Of a stretch of DNA of 64,000 nt, positions 13,551-25,800 are shown one piece after another (position 1 is the first letter of the stretch; each line of letters begins with the position of its first letter). The stretch spans positions 57,794-121,793 of the forward strand of contig JAQGBZ010000189.1 in assembly GCA_034687125.1 (NCBI GenBank), read 5' to 3'. Source of the stretch: Neelides folsomi (Eukaryota; Arthropoda; Collembola; Neelipleona; Neelidae). A program made the translations under genes and the position numbers. The notes beneath the pieces are model-generated. The model saw only the letters and a program-made list of their open reading frames with translations, was not told the DNA's origin and did not search any database.

Positions 13551-14607
13551 AAGAGGAGTAAGATTCTTCGACGGCCCACAACCTTTAAAATCTTCACCTT
13601 ATCTCCCATTATCTCAAGAGGAATAATTAACTAACATTTTCCTTAAGGGGCCGAGTGGTGAGTTAATATGAAAAGTAAATTCAAATTCCATCCACTTTTC
13701 CAACCTTTTGTTCCAAAAATAATTACTTAATTGCACGCCGCTGAATAATTTTAATTAATTAATTTAAAAATATTGACATAAATGAGAAGTTGAGTTCTTC
13801 AACCGTAACTAACTATAATATGCATTGTACTCACCGAGACCCATAATAGCCTAAAGGTTTAAACCTCGCTTAAATCTTAAAAATTAATTGTGTAAAATAT
13901 AAATGCTCAAAAGCTTTTATTGATATTGGGAGTAGGATGGTGAAAAAAGGATTTTATTTTCCCACCCCGTTTGTATTCATAATGAAAAGTCATAAGAGGT
14001 TTCTTCGATCATCATGAAATCTCGAAGTTCGTGTGCAAAGTGCAGAAATTTGAAGGGAGAGTCCTGGCAGTGAATCGGATGCGTGAGTGCAAGTGTGATG
14101 TGCGTGATTCATAATAAAACCTCATTCTACATGCAGAGGAAACCCGAGAGAGCACAAAAGAACTATAGGGAAAGGAGGATCTGGGAAGATATAGACTTAT
14201 TACATTCATCGTCCCAACGAAATTTCATTTATACTTAGCTCTTAGAAGGCAAATATAGATTTGCCTTATTCCGTCAGAGCAAGGGGGAAAAGGGGTAAAA
14301 GAGGAATTTGAGACTCACAATAGAAAATTCGTCACCATCTCGAAACCGGAAGTGTTATGGTGGGTCGGGTTCGACTCTCCGAACTTTCCCCCGACATTTC
14401 CCTCCGCTTCCTCTCCAGAACTCCCTATGGATTAAATATTTGAATTAACACTCAGCACTGTAATATTATGACAAGTTATCATATTAAATAATATATTCGA
14501 CGTGAGTCTTTTGGCAAAGAAATTGAATAGTTAGTAAGTATACCATAGTATAAATAAGTATCCTATAATAAGGTCTTTTCATACAATAATATTTACTTAT
14601 TTAATAT

Positions 14608-15081
14608 TAGGGAGTCCAAAACCGTACAAAAATAAATTTAATATCGCCAAAACCGGTTTTAAAAAAATGTTATAAATTTTGATGAATTTTGTGCTAAAGT
14701 TATCTAAATAGGTCTAATGTATTTATTCACATCATTTTAGTATTTAATTTTGAATCAATGTATGAAATAAACTCAAATTATTTGCTTATTTAAATGATGC
14801 ACATTGGTATAAGTGTATAAGTACAAGAGACTACCAAAATTATACATTAAATATTTGAAAATGCATAAACACGGATGAAATAATATATTTTATGTGACTT
14901 TTGTGAAAAGCTAATTTAGGTATGCAAAATAGGAATGGTTTTGTAAATAAAAATCGAAAATTTTAAATAAAATTATCAAAATTTCAACAGTTTTAAAAAC
15001 CGGTTAACCGTCTAAAAATCGACGGTTTCGGTTCGGTTTTTTAAAGGACGGTTAACCGGTTAACCGGCTTTGGATTCCCTA
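14608..15081. mobile_element. Non-autonomous hAT-type miniature transposon (474 bp)
   Basis: The left end reads TAGGGAGTCCAAAACCG. The right end, read on the other strand, is TAGGGAATCCAAAGCCG, 15 of 17 identical. The flanks TTTAATAT (14600-14607) and TTAAATAT (15082-15089) match at 7 of 8 positions, the 8-bp target duplication expected of hAT elements. Inverted similarity continues inward around AACCGGTTTT on both sides, with extra sequence in the right arm. GGTTAACC occurs three times near the right end (15002, 15050, 15058), like the clustered subterminal motifs that hAT transposases bind. The interior is AT-rich with no transposase frame, so the element would need a transposase supplied from elsewhere. 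The family level is an inference from TIR form and duplication length. Confidence 0.75.
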
Positions 15082-15089
15082 TTAAATAT

Positions 15090-18000
15090 CAAAGTTTATG
15101 AATTCTCGCTTTTGTAAAATTGAGAAAATTGCGCATTTTTATTTTGCTTTCCTGTTGGTAGTTTGAATGTAAAAGACAAGAGAAAGTCTTTTGAGTTCGT
15201 CTAAGGTCGTCTCTTAAATTCTTTAAATGGGCTCAAATTCTCTCTACATAGCGGATTACATAAAAATGTAGAGCAGTTATTGTGAGAGCAAAGGAGCAAG
15301 TCAGAAAATAACACTTTGGGCCTTCATCATCAAAATTCAAAAATCACAAGAGTGGAAGAAAATTGCGAGAGGGTGAAGTGAGTCGAGGAACCTCGGCCAC
15401 CACCACATCTTCATGATATGATATATCTACAATGTGGAAGTGAATGAAAAGAAAAGTCATGTTCGGAGCACGGTTGAAATATTATGTTCATAAAATATGA
15501 GGATATCGAAAGGATAAGAATAAATCTGAGTACATGATCCATGCATGGCAAATGGCCATCATTCCATTCTCCCATTCCACAACTCCTCACACCCGGCGTT
15601 TCACGAGCTTCTGCAACTACACATTTACAAGTATACAGCAAAAGCATAAACACACATATAATAACTAATAGGAGAAGGACCTTTGTTGGAAAGGAAAACC
15701 AGGAGTTGTTGGAAGTGTAAGGATCTTACAAAGGTCTTCGACGTGGAACTCAACCAGTCAAACTTGCTTCAATTCCCATCTCTGGAATGAAGGAAAGAAT
15801 CTTTTCAAAACTTGACTTGGCCCAAAATGCTAAATAAGTAAATAAGAAGACTCGACCACATTAATTTTTTTAATTTCCCACGTTCGGCCAGAGCCTCATA
15901 TTTGCATAAGGTTATTAATGAGGCAGCTATTAGCCCTAATGCATTGCACGACCACACCGATGACAAATTAGGAGCAATTACAAATACATTTGTTACTAAC
16001 TTTTTAAAACCACATATGTGAGTTTATGAGCTATGTCCGACCCAAATAACCCCATGAATAGTTAAAAGTTTCCAATGTAGATACGACACTAAGATACATT
16101 AGGAGCTCGTGGACGGAGGAAACGCGTCGTCGTATTATTTAGGCCGAGAGTTAATGATTGGGCAAGGAGAGTTTGGAAGCGTGAGCGGAGTGGTAAGATG
16201 TCATAGATAGATACGAGGACGACACGTCAGCTCTCCTCAATAAACTGACTTATCACGAGGATCGGGCGCGGTTTGAGTTCGCTCCCTAAAACTCACTAAA
16301 GTTCACCGTGTTTCCCAAGAGTTCCCTCTCCCATATGAAACTCATAGAGAGTTTGAACATGGAGGAAGCACATTGGAATATTGTAGGGTCGAATGGGGGA
16401 AAGGCGATAGCATTGAGATGAGAGCGTATATACCAACTACATATCTGTAGTAGTCAAGTGGTCGTCCAACTGTCAAAATTTCATCTAGTCAGTCAGATGT
16501 TGGTTGTGTTCTCAACTTTTGAAGTTCCATCATCACCACCATCATCATCATCTCCGCCCCATCAGGACAAGGCTGAACATTTTCCAACAAACTCACTTCA
16601 AATTATTTTATCTCTCTTTACTTTCAAACTGAACCAACTTTTTGACAAGGCTCTATGTTATGAATTCCTTACAATTTCCCTTAGACTCTCTCCATGCTGG
16701 TCCTTAATTTCTCTCGTGAGATTTAAGAAGGCCGGCATTGCCATCACACTGCCACCATGATCAACTTCCTCCTTAATGAATCTCCTAATCAGAGAGACTT
16801 TGGTCAATGGGCCGACCGCCTTGTTAGATCAAAGATTGGCATGGGAAAGGAATTCATCAACCAGTAACGACTGAAAGAGGTAATTTCTAATTGTTTCAGA
16901 CAATTTGGACGAGAGAATTAGGACTCATTGTGGGGAGCTAAACGAGGTAGTTGGTGGGACATTGGATGTCATGTAATTTTGATCCAAATCAATTAGGGTT
17001 CTTTGACCAACAGAGCCGATGGGTCGAAAAGGCCTGATTGGGATTTGAACCAACTGAGTCTGACTGAGGGATGATTGCCATCGTGGAGAAGATAATAATG
17101 ATTATCATCTAAGTTTCATTTCACTAATGGAAATCCTCATCTCCGTCCTCGTCTGCAAGTGGTCGAAGTAAAGTAGAATATTGTGGAGTGGATGAAGCGC
17201 GGTGGTTCGTTCGACTGCCTTTGCCCATTTGTATAGAACTATGAACTTCGGTCCTAATAGTTCTAATAGGGCTTTCCACTCTCTTACATGACAAGGGAGG
17301 TCAAGTTGCTTGCGCAATCTCCGCCTTTTACATCTAATCAACCAAACATTTCCTCCTCCAAAACCAACAACGACCGAACCTCTTTACCATTATGGGATGT
17401 TCCTTAAATTGGATGTACTATAAAAGTTACATCGGATGAATTAATGTTGATGTGGAATTTCCTTTACCATCGACCATTAAATTTGCAACTTCGTCATCAT
17501 TAATATCGCAATGACGTGAAAGCTTTTCAATTTAAAATAATATACATAGGTGATTAAAAGTTTGGAATTTAATTTTTCTCTAATTCGAGGTGCTACAGGA
17601 GGATTTTGGTTAACGGGCGGAGTCGAGGGACATTTGTCGTTTAATCAATATAGCACCTGGCAGTAATATACCTAATCCGCTCAGTATATTTTATATAGGA
17701 AATGTCAATTTTGTTTAAGATAAATTTCCCTGAGACGGGCGATGATATTTTATCGGAGGGAGATGAAGATTGATGGGGGGCAACTTGTTAAGTTCCCCAA
17801 GAGAGATAAAAGAGAGCTTTCGGCCCCAAACTACCGATTACTCAAATTTCACATTTGCTGGGCATCTGGATAAATTGCTCGACAATGTTTTTTAGAAGCC
17901 CCTGGTATACATAAATGATAAATATAATATATCTATCTCCATTCAATTGTTCACCCAATTCATTGAGCTTCATGAACTTTTAGCTACAATTTAACGACAG

Positions 18001-21000
18001 TTTTATATTCAACATCACAATCGAAGAGCCCGCGGTGAAATTTAATAATACGAGGGAATGAATGAGCACAGAGGTGGGAGAGTGAAAATGTAACAAAGAG
18101 GATGTGTGTGGATGTGATTTTGAATCCGAGGTTCTGGAAGTGTGAGGTATGTGACGTATGTGTGGACGAGGGATGAAAGAGAGGGATGGTTGTTGAAATG
18201 AGAGGGTGAGAGATTTCATATCAAAAATCCAATCAAATATTTGTGGCAAGCCAACGGCAAGCCCTCGTAATTTGGGGCTTTTGAGAAGGCTCGAGAGGAA
18301 AACTTCTGTTTTTGACATTAAGTGTTCGGGAACGGAGAGGCAAATAGACTCGGTGGAAAAATATGAGTAGTGTCGGCCAGAGGAATCGGCTCTTAACTAT
18401 CCACCGTCCTCGACTATTACTCCTATCCTTCCACTAACCATATTTCATATCCCGTCAACGCGGAATTTGGTACATTAGAAGACGGGAGTATATTAAAGTA
18501 ATCCATTTCCATTTTGGGTGAAGAGTATAAAGTTTGTGTGCAAAAATCACAGCATGAGACATGCGACAAGAAGGTAATAAGTTTTCTCGGTAAGGGCACT
18601 CCGTCATCATTCAGTTTGAGCCTCTCAACTCAATTTGTTGGCCTTCAGAACCAGTTTTCTCTTCTGTTCCTCTTAGGCTCCGATTTAGAAACCAGCATGT
18701 CTCCTTCTCCTTTCTCATCATGGTATTTTAGGTAGATTCTCCCCCTTTTACTCATGCTTTTTCTAATCATCGAGATTGATATTCCTCATCTATTTTCTCC
18801 CCTTCCTGTTTGAAAATTAATGCGTCGTCTTCCTTGAGCCACTCCGCGCTGGAGGATAATAAGCTCCAATCACCTCCCTTCACAACTACACATTTGACTA
18901 GTACAATGGGAAATCCTCTTTTCATTACTCGCGCTTCAAAAATCGGGAATTGTTTAATAACCTCGTCGTCTGTCCCCTGCCATCACACATCACCAGACCA
19001 TCGACAGTTTCATCACGGGCTTCGAAATAATTACCTACCATTAATTAAATTCAATAAGAGATGCGGATCGAGGGAGTGTCGCATCCGATGAAGCCCCTTG
19101 TAGGATGCTGGGGGACTTCATACTTATATCATCATTCATCATATGATACAGAAGTTCAATATGTAATCATATGGTATCTGATGCGTATGTTCGCACAAAT
19201 CCGTACCGTATTACTCTCAACTTTTTTTCTTATAGTGATAGTTCTCCACCACACTTCATTTATATGAAAGGAGAGTTAGCATGGCTGAGTAAGCCACAAA
19301 TGTGTCAATAGATTTCGGATTATGGCGGATTATTTCGTGGCGGGTGAGGGGAAAATTTCCCTATATATTTAATGTATCGAATCTCTAGTAATTTCAATTT
19401 CCATTTCAAATATTATGTGCGTATTGATTGGAAAATCTGGTTTCATGGATGCAAGAAATAGCCATTTTCACATTCTACCTTTCCATTTGATATCACATTG
19501 GAATCGGAGTTGGAATTGGAGATGGTGGAGATCTTCCATACAGTCCAATGAACTATTCCGCAGAGTGAGAAGATAATTTGAAAAACGACGTTCCTCCTGC
19601 TCCATTGAATGTGTTAGGAGAAAGATCGAGGGTCTTTTATTGATTTTCGTGTCTCGACTCCTCAAATTTGCCTTTTCAATTCTCCAAGGAACGTTGGTTG
19701 GGAAAAATCATTTCATTGATAAAACAGAAGTCGGTAATTGAGTCAAGATTAGAAACACTGCGTAGTGGAGAAGTCGAGCGAGAAGAAGTGATAAGAAAAG
19801 TCTCGAAACGAGGGAAAGAAAATTCAAGCGACCCTTTGACATAACATTCAGTAAATGTACATCCATCGTATTTATAAGGGAAATATTGCTATCAGTAGTT
19901 ATATTTTATACATATTTTATATGAATCTAAATATTTCTATTTTAATATAGGTAAGTATCAATGCTATACAAAACAAAATATTAATAAATAGACATTGCAA
20001 GCTTAATCTAAACAGTATTTACTCAATTCATATTTATTAGCTGAGTGGAGTCAATAATGATCGTACCATATAAAAAACATAAAATGTGCAGATGAATTGA
20101 GGAAGAGGATAAAGAATATTAATTCGAAAAATGAGTATAGAGTGAGCAGAATCGAGGAAAAAGGCTCAAAGCGGAAGTTCTTATGATTACGACCCTCTTA
20201 ACTCTCCCGCAGTAAAAGGCCACTAAAACCGAAATAATTTGCCGTCATTTTATTCCCATATAATGAGATGGGGGAGCTTATAAATAAATATCACATGAAT
20301 TATTCTCTCTCTTGTAGACTCAGGACACATTAAATACACATATCAGAATATATATACTATGAATCTTCCCGCTCCCCTCCTCAAACTTTGCCCTCTGCGA
20401 TGGTCGGAGTTTAATGCCCGGGATTTACAAGGTCCTTATATTACAACCTCTCGAGGCGGTGTCGGAGAGTGTTGACTTCCAACAACAACTGGAGGGAGAG
20501 CAAAGGAGCAAATAGAAATGATAATATGCACATGGGATTATTCGGCCGCATAAATCTGACGGAGAGAGAAAGTATCGGAAAGGAGGAACACATTTGGATT
20601 CGGGCTCAAATGGGACTCGGAAGTGAAGGAGATCTCACGGTGATCGGAGTTGAAAAAAGGCAAATTTCGCGCTCATAGATTTATCCCGTCTTTTCCCCAT
20701 CCGAGTCCCGGCGGGCGTATGGGAGAATCTCTCTAGGAAGAATATGGACCCACGATGGACAACTTTCCTCAACCCGACAACATGAAAATGTAAATGATCT
20801 TTCATTGGAGTGGAAGGGAAACCGGATATTGCCGCTACATTCACATTCACCCAACTCAAGTGAGGATCAAGTTATTCCAATAATACTCATTTATTCCTTC
20901 CATTCACAACTCACTATGAGTTTCGCAATAGAAAACTTTACCGCATTCAATGATTCTGGAGCAAAACATGATTTAAACTTTAAATTGCTTAATCTTAAAT

Positions 21001-22642
21001 AACAACCAAATTAGCTAATTTCCAAGATTTCCTATTAAAACCAGGGGATTATGGGTTCAAGCCATTTATTTAACTTTAAACTTTCTTTATTATTGAATAA
21101 GTACCAATTATTGAACAAAGTTGAGAATCAATGCTGAAGTGAAATAAGAAGCCTTTGGAAAACATTTCTTATTAACCCCCGTCATAATTACAAATTCAAC
21201 ATTGTATAATGATTTGAGCAAGAAGTTTGTTGGTTTGTTATCCTCAATAGTGTTTATTGAATTTAATGGCCGCATGTTGAATCCCCACCTCCTTCAAATG
21301 ATTCGAGTTATGTGAGGAGAATATTGGAATGGGGAGGAGTGGATGGGAAATCCCGGGAGTGGAGGAGAACCTAATCCACGAAATTGAATTAAGGCCAAAT
21401 GAAATGGTCGTTGAGGAGATTGGGAAGGAGTGAGAGCATATGCTATCCCTCCTCCACTGTTGACGCTTTCTCTCTAAATACATTTCAATGCAATTAACCC
21501 AATCAATCCCAATTGTTGCTCCAACGAGAGGGAGATGATTTGGAAGCTGAGAACAAGACCAATGTACCAGACAGACACACTGACACAACAACTACTAACA
21601 TTAAGTATACACGCCCTCCCTTAATTCAATTTGCATGAGTCTCAGCGATTTTTTCCCTCCCGCCCCACCACCCAGCAAATGCGGATGATGTGGAGATGAA
21701 GAGGAGGAGACGATGACGAGGGTGTTCATTGCACAGGGTGCCCTACGACCGTCGAGGGTGTCGAGGGTGTGTGCTCAGAAAATTGGATCATATTCCACTA
21801 AATCAGTTCACCCGCTCACTCCCTCCTCCGAATTACGGAGAGGACAATAGGGCAATCGGAATTGAATTGAATTTAACTTTTTAAATTTCCCACTCTCCAC
21901 TTTTATCTCGTCCCAATTTGATGAGTGAAAGAGAGGAGGAAATGAGAATTAATTAATCATTGGGGCTCATCACTCTCACCGCCACCCGCGAGGAGAAGCT
22001 GTTTATCTCTTCAGCTCCACGCACCGACCTCCGCAAGATTTCAGGTTCAATTCAAATGTGTGAGGGCCTTCGGAATGAAGAGAAGAAAGGACATTGGGAT
22101 TGGGAGTTTGAGAACAATAAGGAGGAGTCGTTGAGGCAGAAATATCAGGGGCAACCGACTGTCTAACCCTATAAAATCCAACTAGCAAATAAATAAATCC
22201 CTTCTCAGCCCCCTAAAACATCAAATGTTCTACAGTTAACTTTCGAGTGGAGATCACACACATACAGATGTCTGTATATAGTATTGTAGTCATATTCATA
22301 AATAGGTACCATACAATTGAAAATAATTATATCTAACTAATACTAGAGTATTGCATGCACAATTTGCGTACTAATTAAAAAATGAAGATATTTTTATTAT
22401 GATAAATATTTTTAGAATAATCATGCACTGTAATAGGTTATTAAATTATTTTAAAATTAATTCATCAGAGTTGGACACTGCTCTGATAATTGTATAATAC
22501 ATAGCAGTAAAATTAACCAACAAGAATAATTTAATACAGTAAAATCACTCTCATCGTATAAGTAATTGAAATTATGGTGCGATGAGTTGATGAGAAAGAG
22601 AATCAAATGATATCTTTCTCATTATCACTCCTCATTACAAAG
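15090..22642. other. No supportable gene; mixed noncoding DNA
   Basis: GC-richer islands at about 16080-16400, 17100-17340, 18500-19090, 20380-20700 and 21240-21780 are separated by AT-rich DNA (notably 17400-17780, 19320-20200 and 22190-22560). A stretch after a pyrimidine-rich TTGTAG acceptor-like site near 20316 stays open for about 50 codons to a TGA near 20473, and a frame near 18514 stays open up to a GTAATA donor-like site. Neither has both splice borders or a recognisable domain, so they are not called as genes. Confidence 0.55.
21751..21770. repeat. Direct repeat, 10-bp unit x2
   Basis: GTCGAGGGTG is followed directly by TCGAGGGTGT, a 10-bp period tandem duplication in a GC-richer, purine-rich island. 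Confidence 0.85.
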
Positions 22643-22885
22643 GTTTGAGTGCAGCGGAGAAATACAATGGAAGTTTGGAAAAGAAGCAACTCTTGGAATT
22701 CTTATCTTCTCTCACCAACCATCATCATCTCCAAGAAGAACCCAGAACCTCCGAAGAAGATCTCCTCAAGTGCATGTATTTAATCTTCCTCTTTTTGTTT
22801 CCCATACCTCCACATCTCTCATTCTTAGAGTGAACATGAGTGTAATTAAATACGCCGCATCTGTTCTTCATTCCTTCTTCCATGA
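22643..22885 (+). CDS. Candidate internal exon, about 80 codons, unrecognised
   Basis: A pyrimidine-rich tract ending in TTACAAAG could be a splice acceptor. The frame starting at TTT 22644 is open for 80 codons (begins FECSGEIQWKFGKEATLG) and ends exactly at a GTAAGG donor-like site at 22886, leaving two bases of a split codon. Reading on gives an immediate stop, so the open stretch and the donor coincide. A second frame in the same interval is also open and also looks protein-like (LSAAEKYNGSLEKKQLLEF), which weakens the case because at most one can be real. I recognise no domain in either frame and found no partner exon with the matching phase. Confidence 0.15.
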
Positions 22886-25800
22886 GTAAGGTTTAGCAAA
22901 GAGATTATTTTGGCGAGCTAACTAAGCTCTCTGCACATCATTCAATGCACTATTCAATTTCGGAGCCTTTGACGGCCGACTCCACACACACACGGTTTCT
23001 TATATTGAATAAAGCTTCCTAGAAATTAACCTCACCTGAGAGCTTGGGAACCATCAGGACTGACGCAATGACACATTGATATCAGTTATACGGCGTATTA
23101 GCCGACAAGGGAAAAACTACAACCTAATCCTCCATTGGGACGCCAGGACTTATAATTCCCCATTCGGAATGTGGGCAAAAAGAATGAGAGATTGGGGAGG
23201 TGAAAGGATTTCCACGACTTTCTACTTCTCTGCTCCTACTCACATATCCTCAACATGACGCGGAGCTTTCCAAACAAATTGCGGAAATCTCACGAGAAAA
23301 TCTTTTTAATACAGTTAAGGAATCGGCTTAAGTTCGATAGATTAAACCGGAAGATTAATTCATAAATTCATTGCGCATAAAGATTTGTGAGTTGAATAAG
23401 TCGATTAATTCAACTCGTCGTTTTGTAATTTGTAAGAGAATCTCCGCAATTACCCAACTAGGCATTAAGTTATAGCAAGAGAGGGAATTAATTAAAAGAA
23501 TTTAGAATGAAAAATTGGAGTAGGCCGGACAGAGCCATCAAATGCATCCAATTTGAATTTATGGAGTTGTAAGGTTGGACCATTGTGTTCCTTGGCCCTC
23601 CTTATTATCCCATTGAGTGGAGCAGATGACTAATGAGGGGATAAATATTAGTAAACTAGGGTCCATTGTCTTCCTCCTCGATCCCTTCGCTTCCATAGGA
23701 GAGAAGTTCTTTATCTCCGCCAGTCCCTTCCTGCATGCGGCCGGTCATTTTAGGATTATTATGATATTTTGAATGTGGGGTTCCTCCCATTGTTCTTCCC
23801 TTTCGCCTTCTTTGGGGAATTGAAAAGGAGAGAACCATCGCGAGCAGAAGTTTCTAAATAAATTATATCTTTCGCTACACCCAAATTTTTCCTTCTGCAA
23901 TTAAGAGGCTTCAGACTTCCAGAGAGTTAAAATACAAACGCGGAGGTTGGAATAAAAACCGGATGAATACATGAGATTGAAGTGGAAGAGAGGGAGAAGA
24001 GGGAGGAAACTCCCCTTTTAAAATCTCAACCGAACCGAATTCGGATTGAGTGTAGGGAAACCACAGTGTGTATACACACACTATATCATCATCATCATCT
24101 GTATGAAGGGCTTATCATTTCGGTAGAAATGTCCAACCCCACTCATTATGATTCGTTATGTCATGATGGGGACCCACTTGAAAATCATTATCATTATATG
24201 CAACGAGGGATCCTCGCAGCTCAGCAACGACCGTCTCCTCGGCCCGGCCGTCTCACTCCAAAGCCCTCCATTACACAACAGAGGCCACATTTCATTTAAA
24301 TGGCTTTAAATCCATCGGACCCCTTCAACACAACAACTTTTCAATCTGACTCCGAATGAGAGAAGCTGAGAGGGACCCCGGGAACACATTTTAAAATCTC
24401 TCCTTCAATCTCCCTCACCCACTCAACCTCAATAAGGAAAAAACTTAAAACCACTTCAATTTGAATTTATTCGAGTCTGCGTTTCCGCTCTCAAATATAA
24501 AAACATACGTAGACTACAGTCCACATATAAACTTTACTTATTACACTTGTTCATTATCAGCAGAGAATAAACATGTAAAGAAGGAATAATATTGTGCGAG
24601 GCTTTTAAATAAAATACGTTATTAACATTAAGTTGTTAAAAGGTCTTTTCAATTAAAACTCCCCTCAGCCAACGACGACGAAATACATAAAGAGAAACGA
24701 CAAAACAAAATACACAACCGCATTGAAAGGGGTAAATTGTAAAATAAAAGTCCCCAAATAATCATTCCGTTTTTTTCAATATCTTTTAACTAGTCACATG
24801 TGGAATCATTTTGAATGGAATGCATATTGTAGTATACAGTGTACCTGGTTTTCCATTCCTTTAAGAATCAGGTAAGAGTATTATTGACAAGAAATACCTT
24901 ATTAAATAAATATATGAGGGTGTATATAACTACTAATATAAAATAGAAGTAAGGAGCAGAATAGCATTGGTTGTGTCTTATTCGTAAGGGAAGCGACTCC
25001 CTATCTCATTTTGAACAAAAGGCCAAGAGTTGCCCAGGGAGACGAGTAAAAGGCGGGAGTGAGCCCGGGCATTCTTCCCGAAACTCTAAAACTCGAAGTT
25101 TTCCTCTTCCTTCGCCACCGTCACCCGCGATTTCATTTCCCCCTCCGCTCGTTTCTCGAAGAGACTTACGATTAAACTCTCGAGTTCCTCCTCTTCTTCC
25201 GAGATTCCCAAACTTTCCCTGCAGAATGAGGGCTGGCTTTTGTAGTCGAGTTAGGAATTATATGATTTTTCCTTCCCTTGCTCTCTGCATATTCCATAAT
25301 GGATGGGAGAGAAAGGAGAGAGAAATTGGTGTAAATCCTCAATGGGAAAGACCCTCAACTGACACTCATTTTCCCTTTTATTACTCCTATAAGTATTTTT
25401 ATAGACCTTCCTTGCATCTCCCGAGTTCTATTCTATTCGAAAACATCTCCTAGGTCAATGTCATTTCTTTCTTTGACCAGCCTTGACTTTTACCAATTTT
25501 CACCCTTCCATTCATACAAAATACTTTCACTTATTGACATCTTTTCTTTTCATAACACACTTCCTCTTTTCATCCAATTCAACCCACAAAAGTTTTTGCC
25601 CAATGTCTCACAAAGTAAACTTGGGAAATAAATCATCAATCAATATGAAAACTTTCCTTTCTTACAATGGAATGAATGACAATTGCATTCGGCTGCACAA
25701 AATGTTGCATTTACGATAAATCACACAATATGGTAAACTCTTGTGATTGAATGAATTAAAGAAAGTTTCAAGCCCATGATAAGCTTAAATGAAGAGGGAC

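Larger units (their letters stand above)
8507..14599. other. No supportable gene; mostly AT-rich noncoding DNA
   Basis: AT-rich tracts dominate at about 10460-11000, 11280-11740, 12340-12800 and 13640-14280. GC-richer islands sit at about 8560-8800, 9160-9350 and 12120-12330. A minus-strand frame at 10170-10451 reads smoothly for about 60 residues (for example ECIRAHYASLELLLTHPLC) but has no splice borders or recognisable domain, so it is not called. Apart from the short tandem repeat at 13511-13550 listed separately, I see nothing in this stretch. Confidence 0.6.

Noticed and set aside
14360-14385. GTTCGACTC, a B-box-like match
   Set aside because: The flanking bases do not form a T stem and no A box or acceptor stem is present.
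24971-25453. 160-codon open frame on the plus strand
   Set aside because: It is about the length chance gives over six frames in 64 kb. The same DNA is open on the minus strand as a Glu-rich frame, and an internal acceptor-like CCCTGCAG splits it. The composition (Pro/Ser/Phe with Arg) mirrors the pyrimidine-rich tract and resembles no family.
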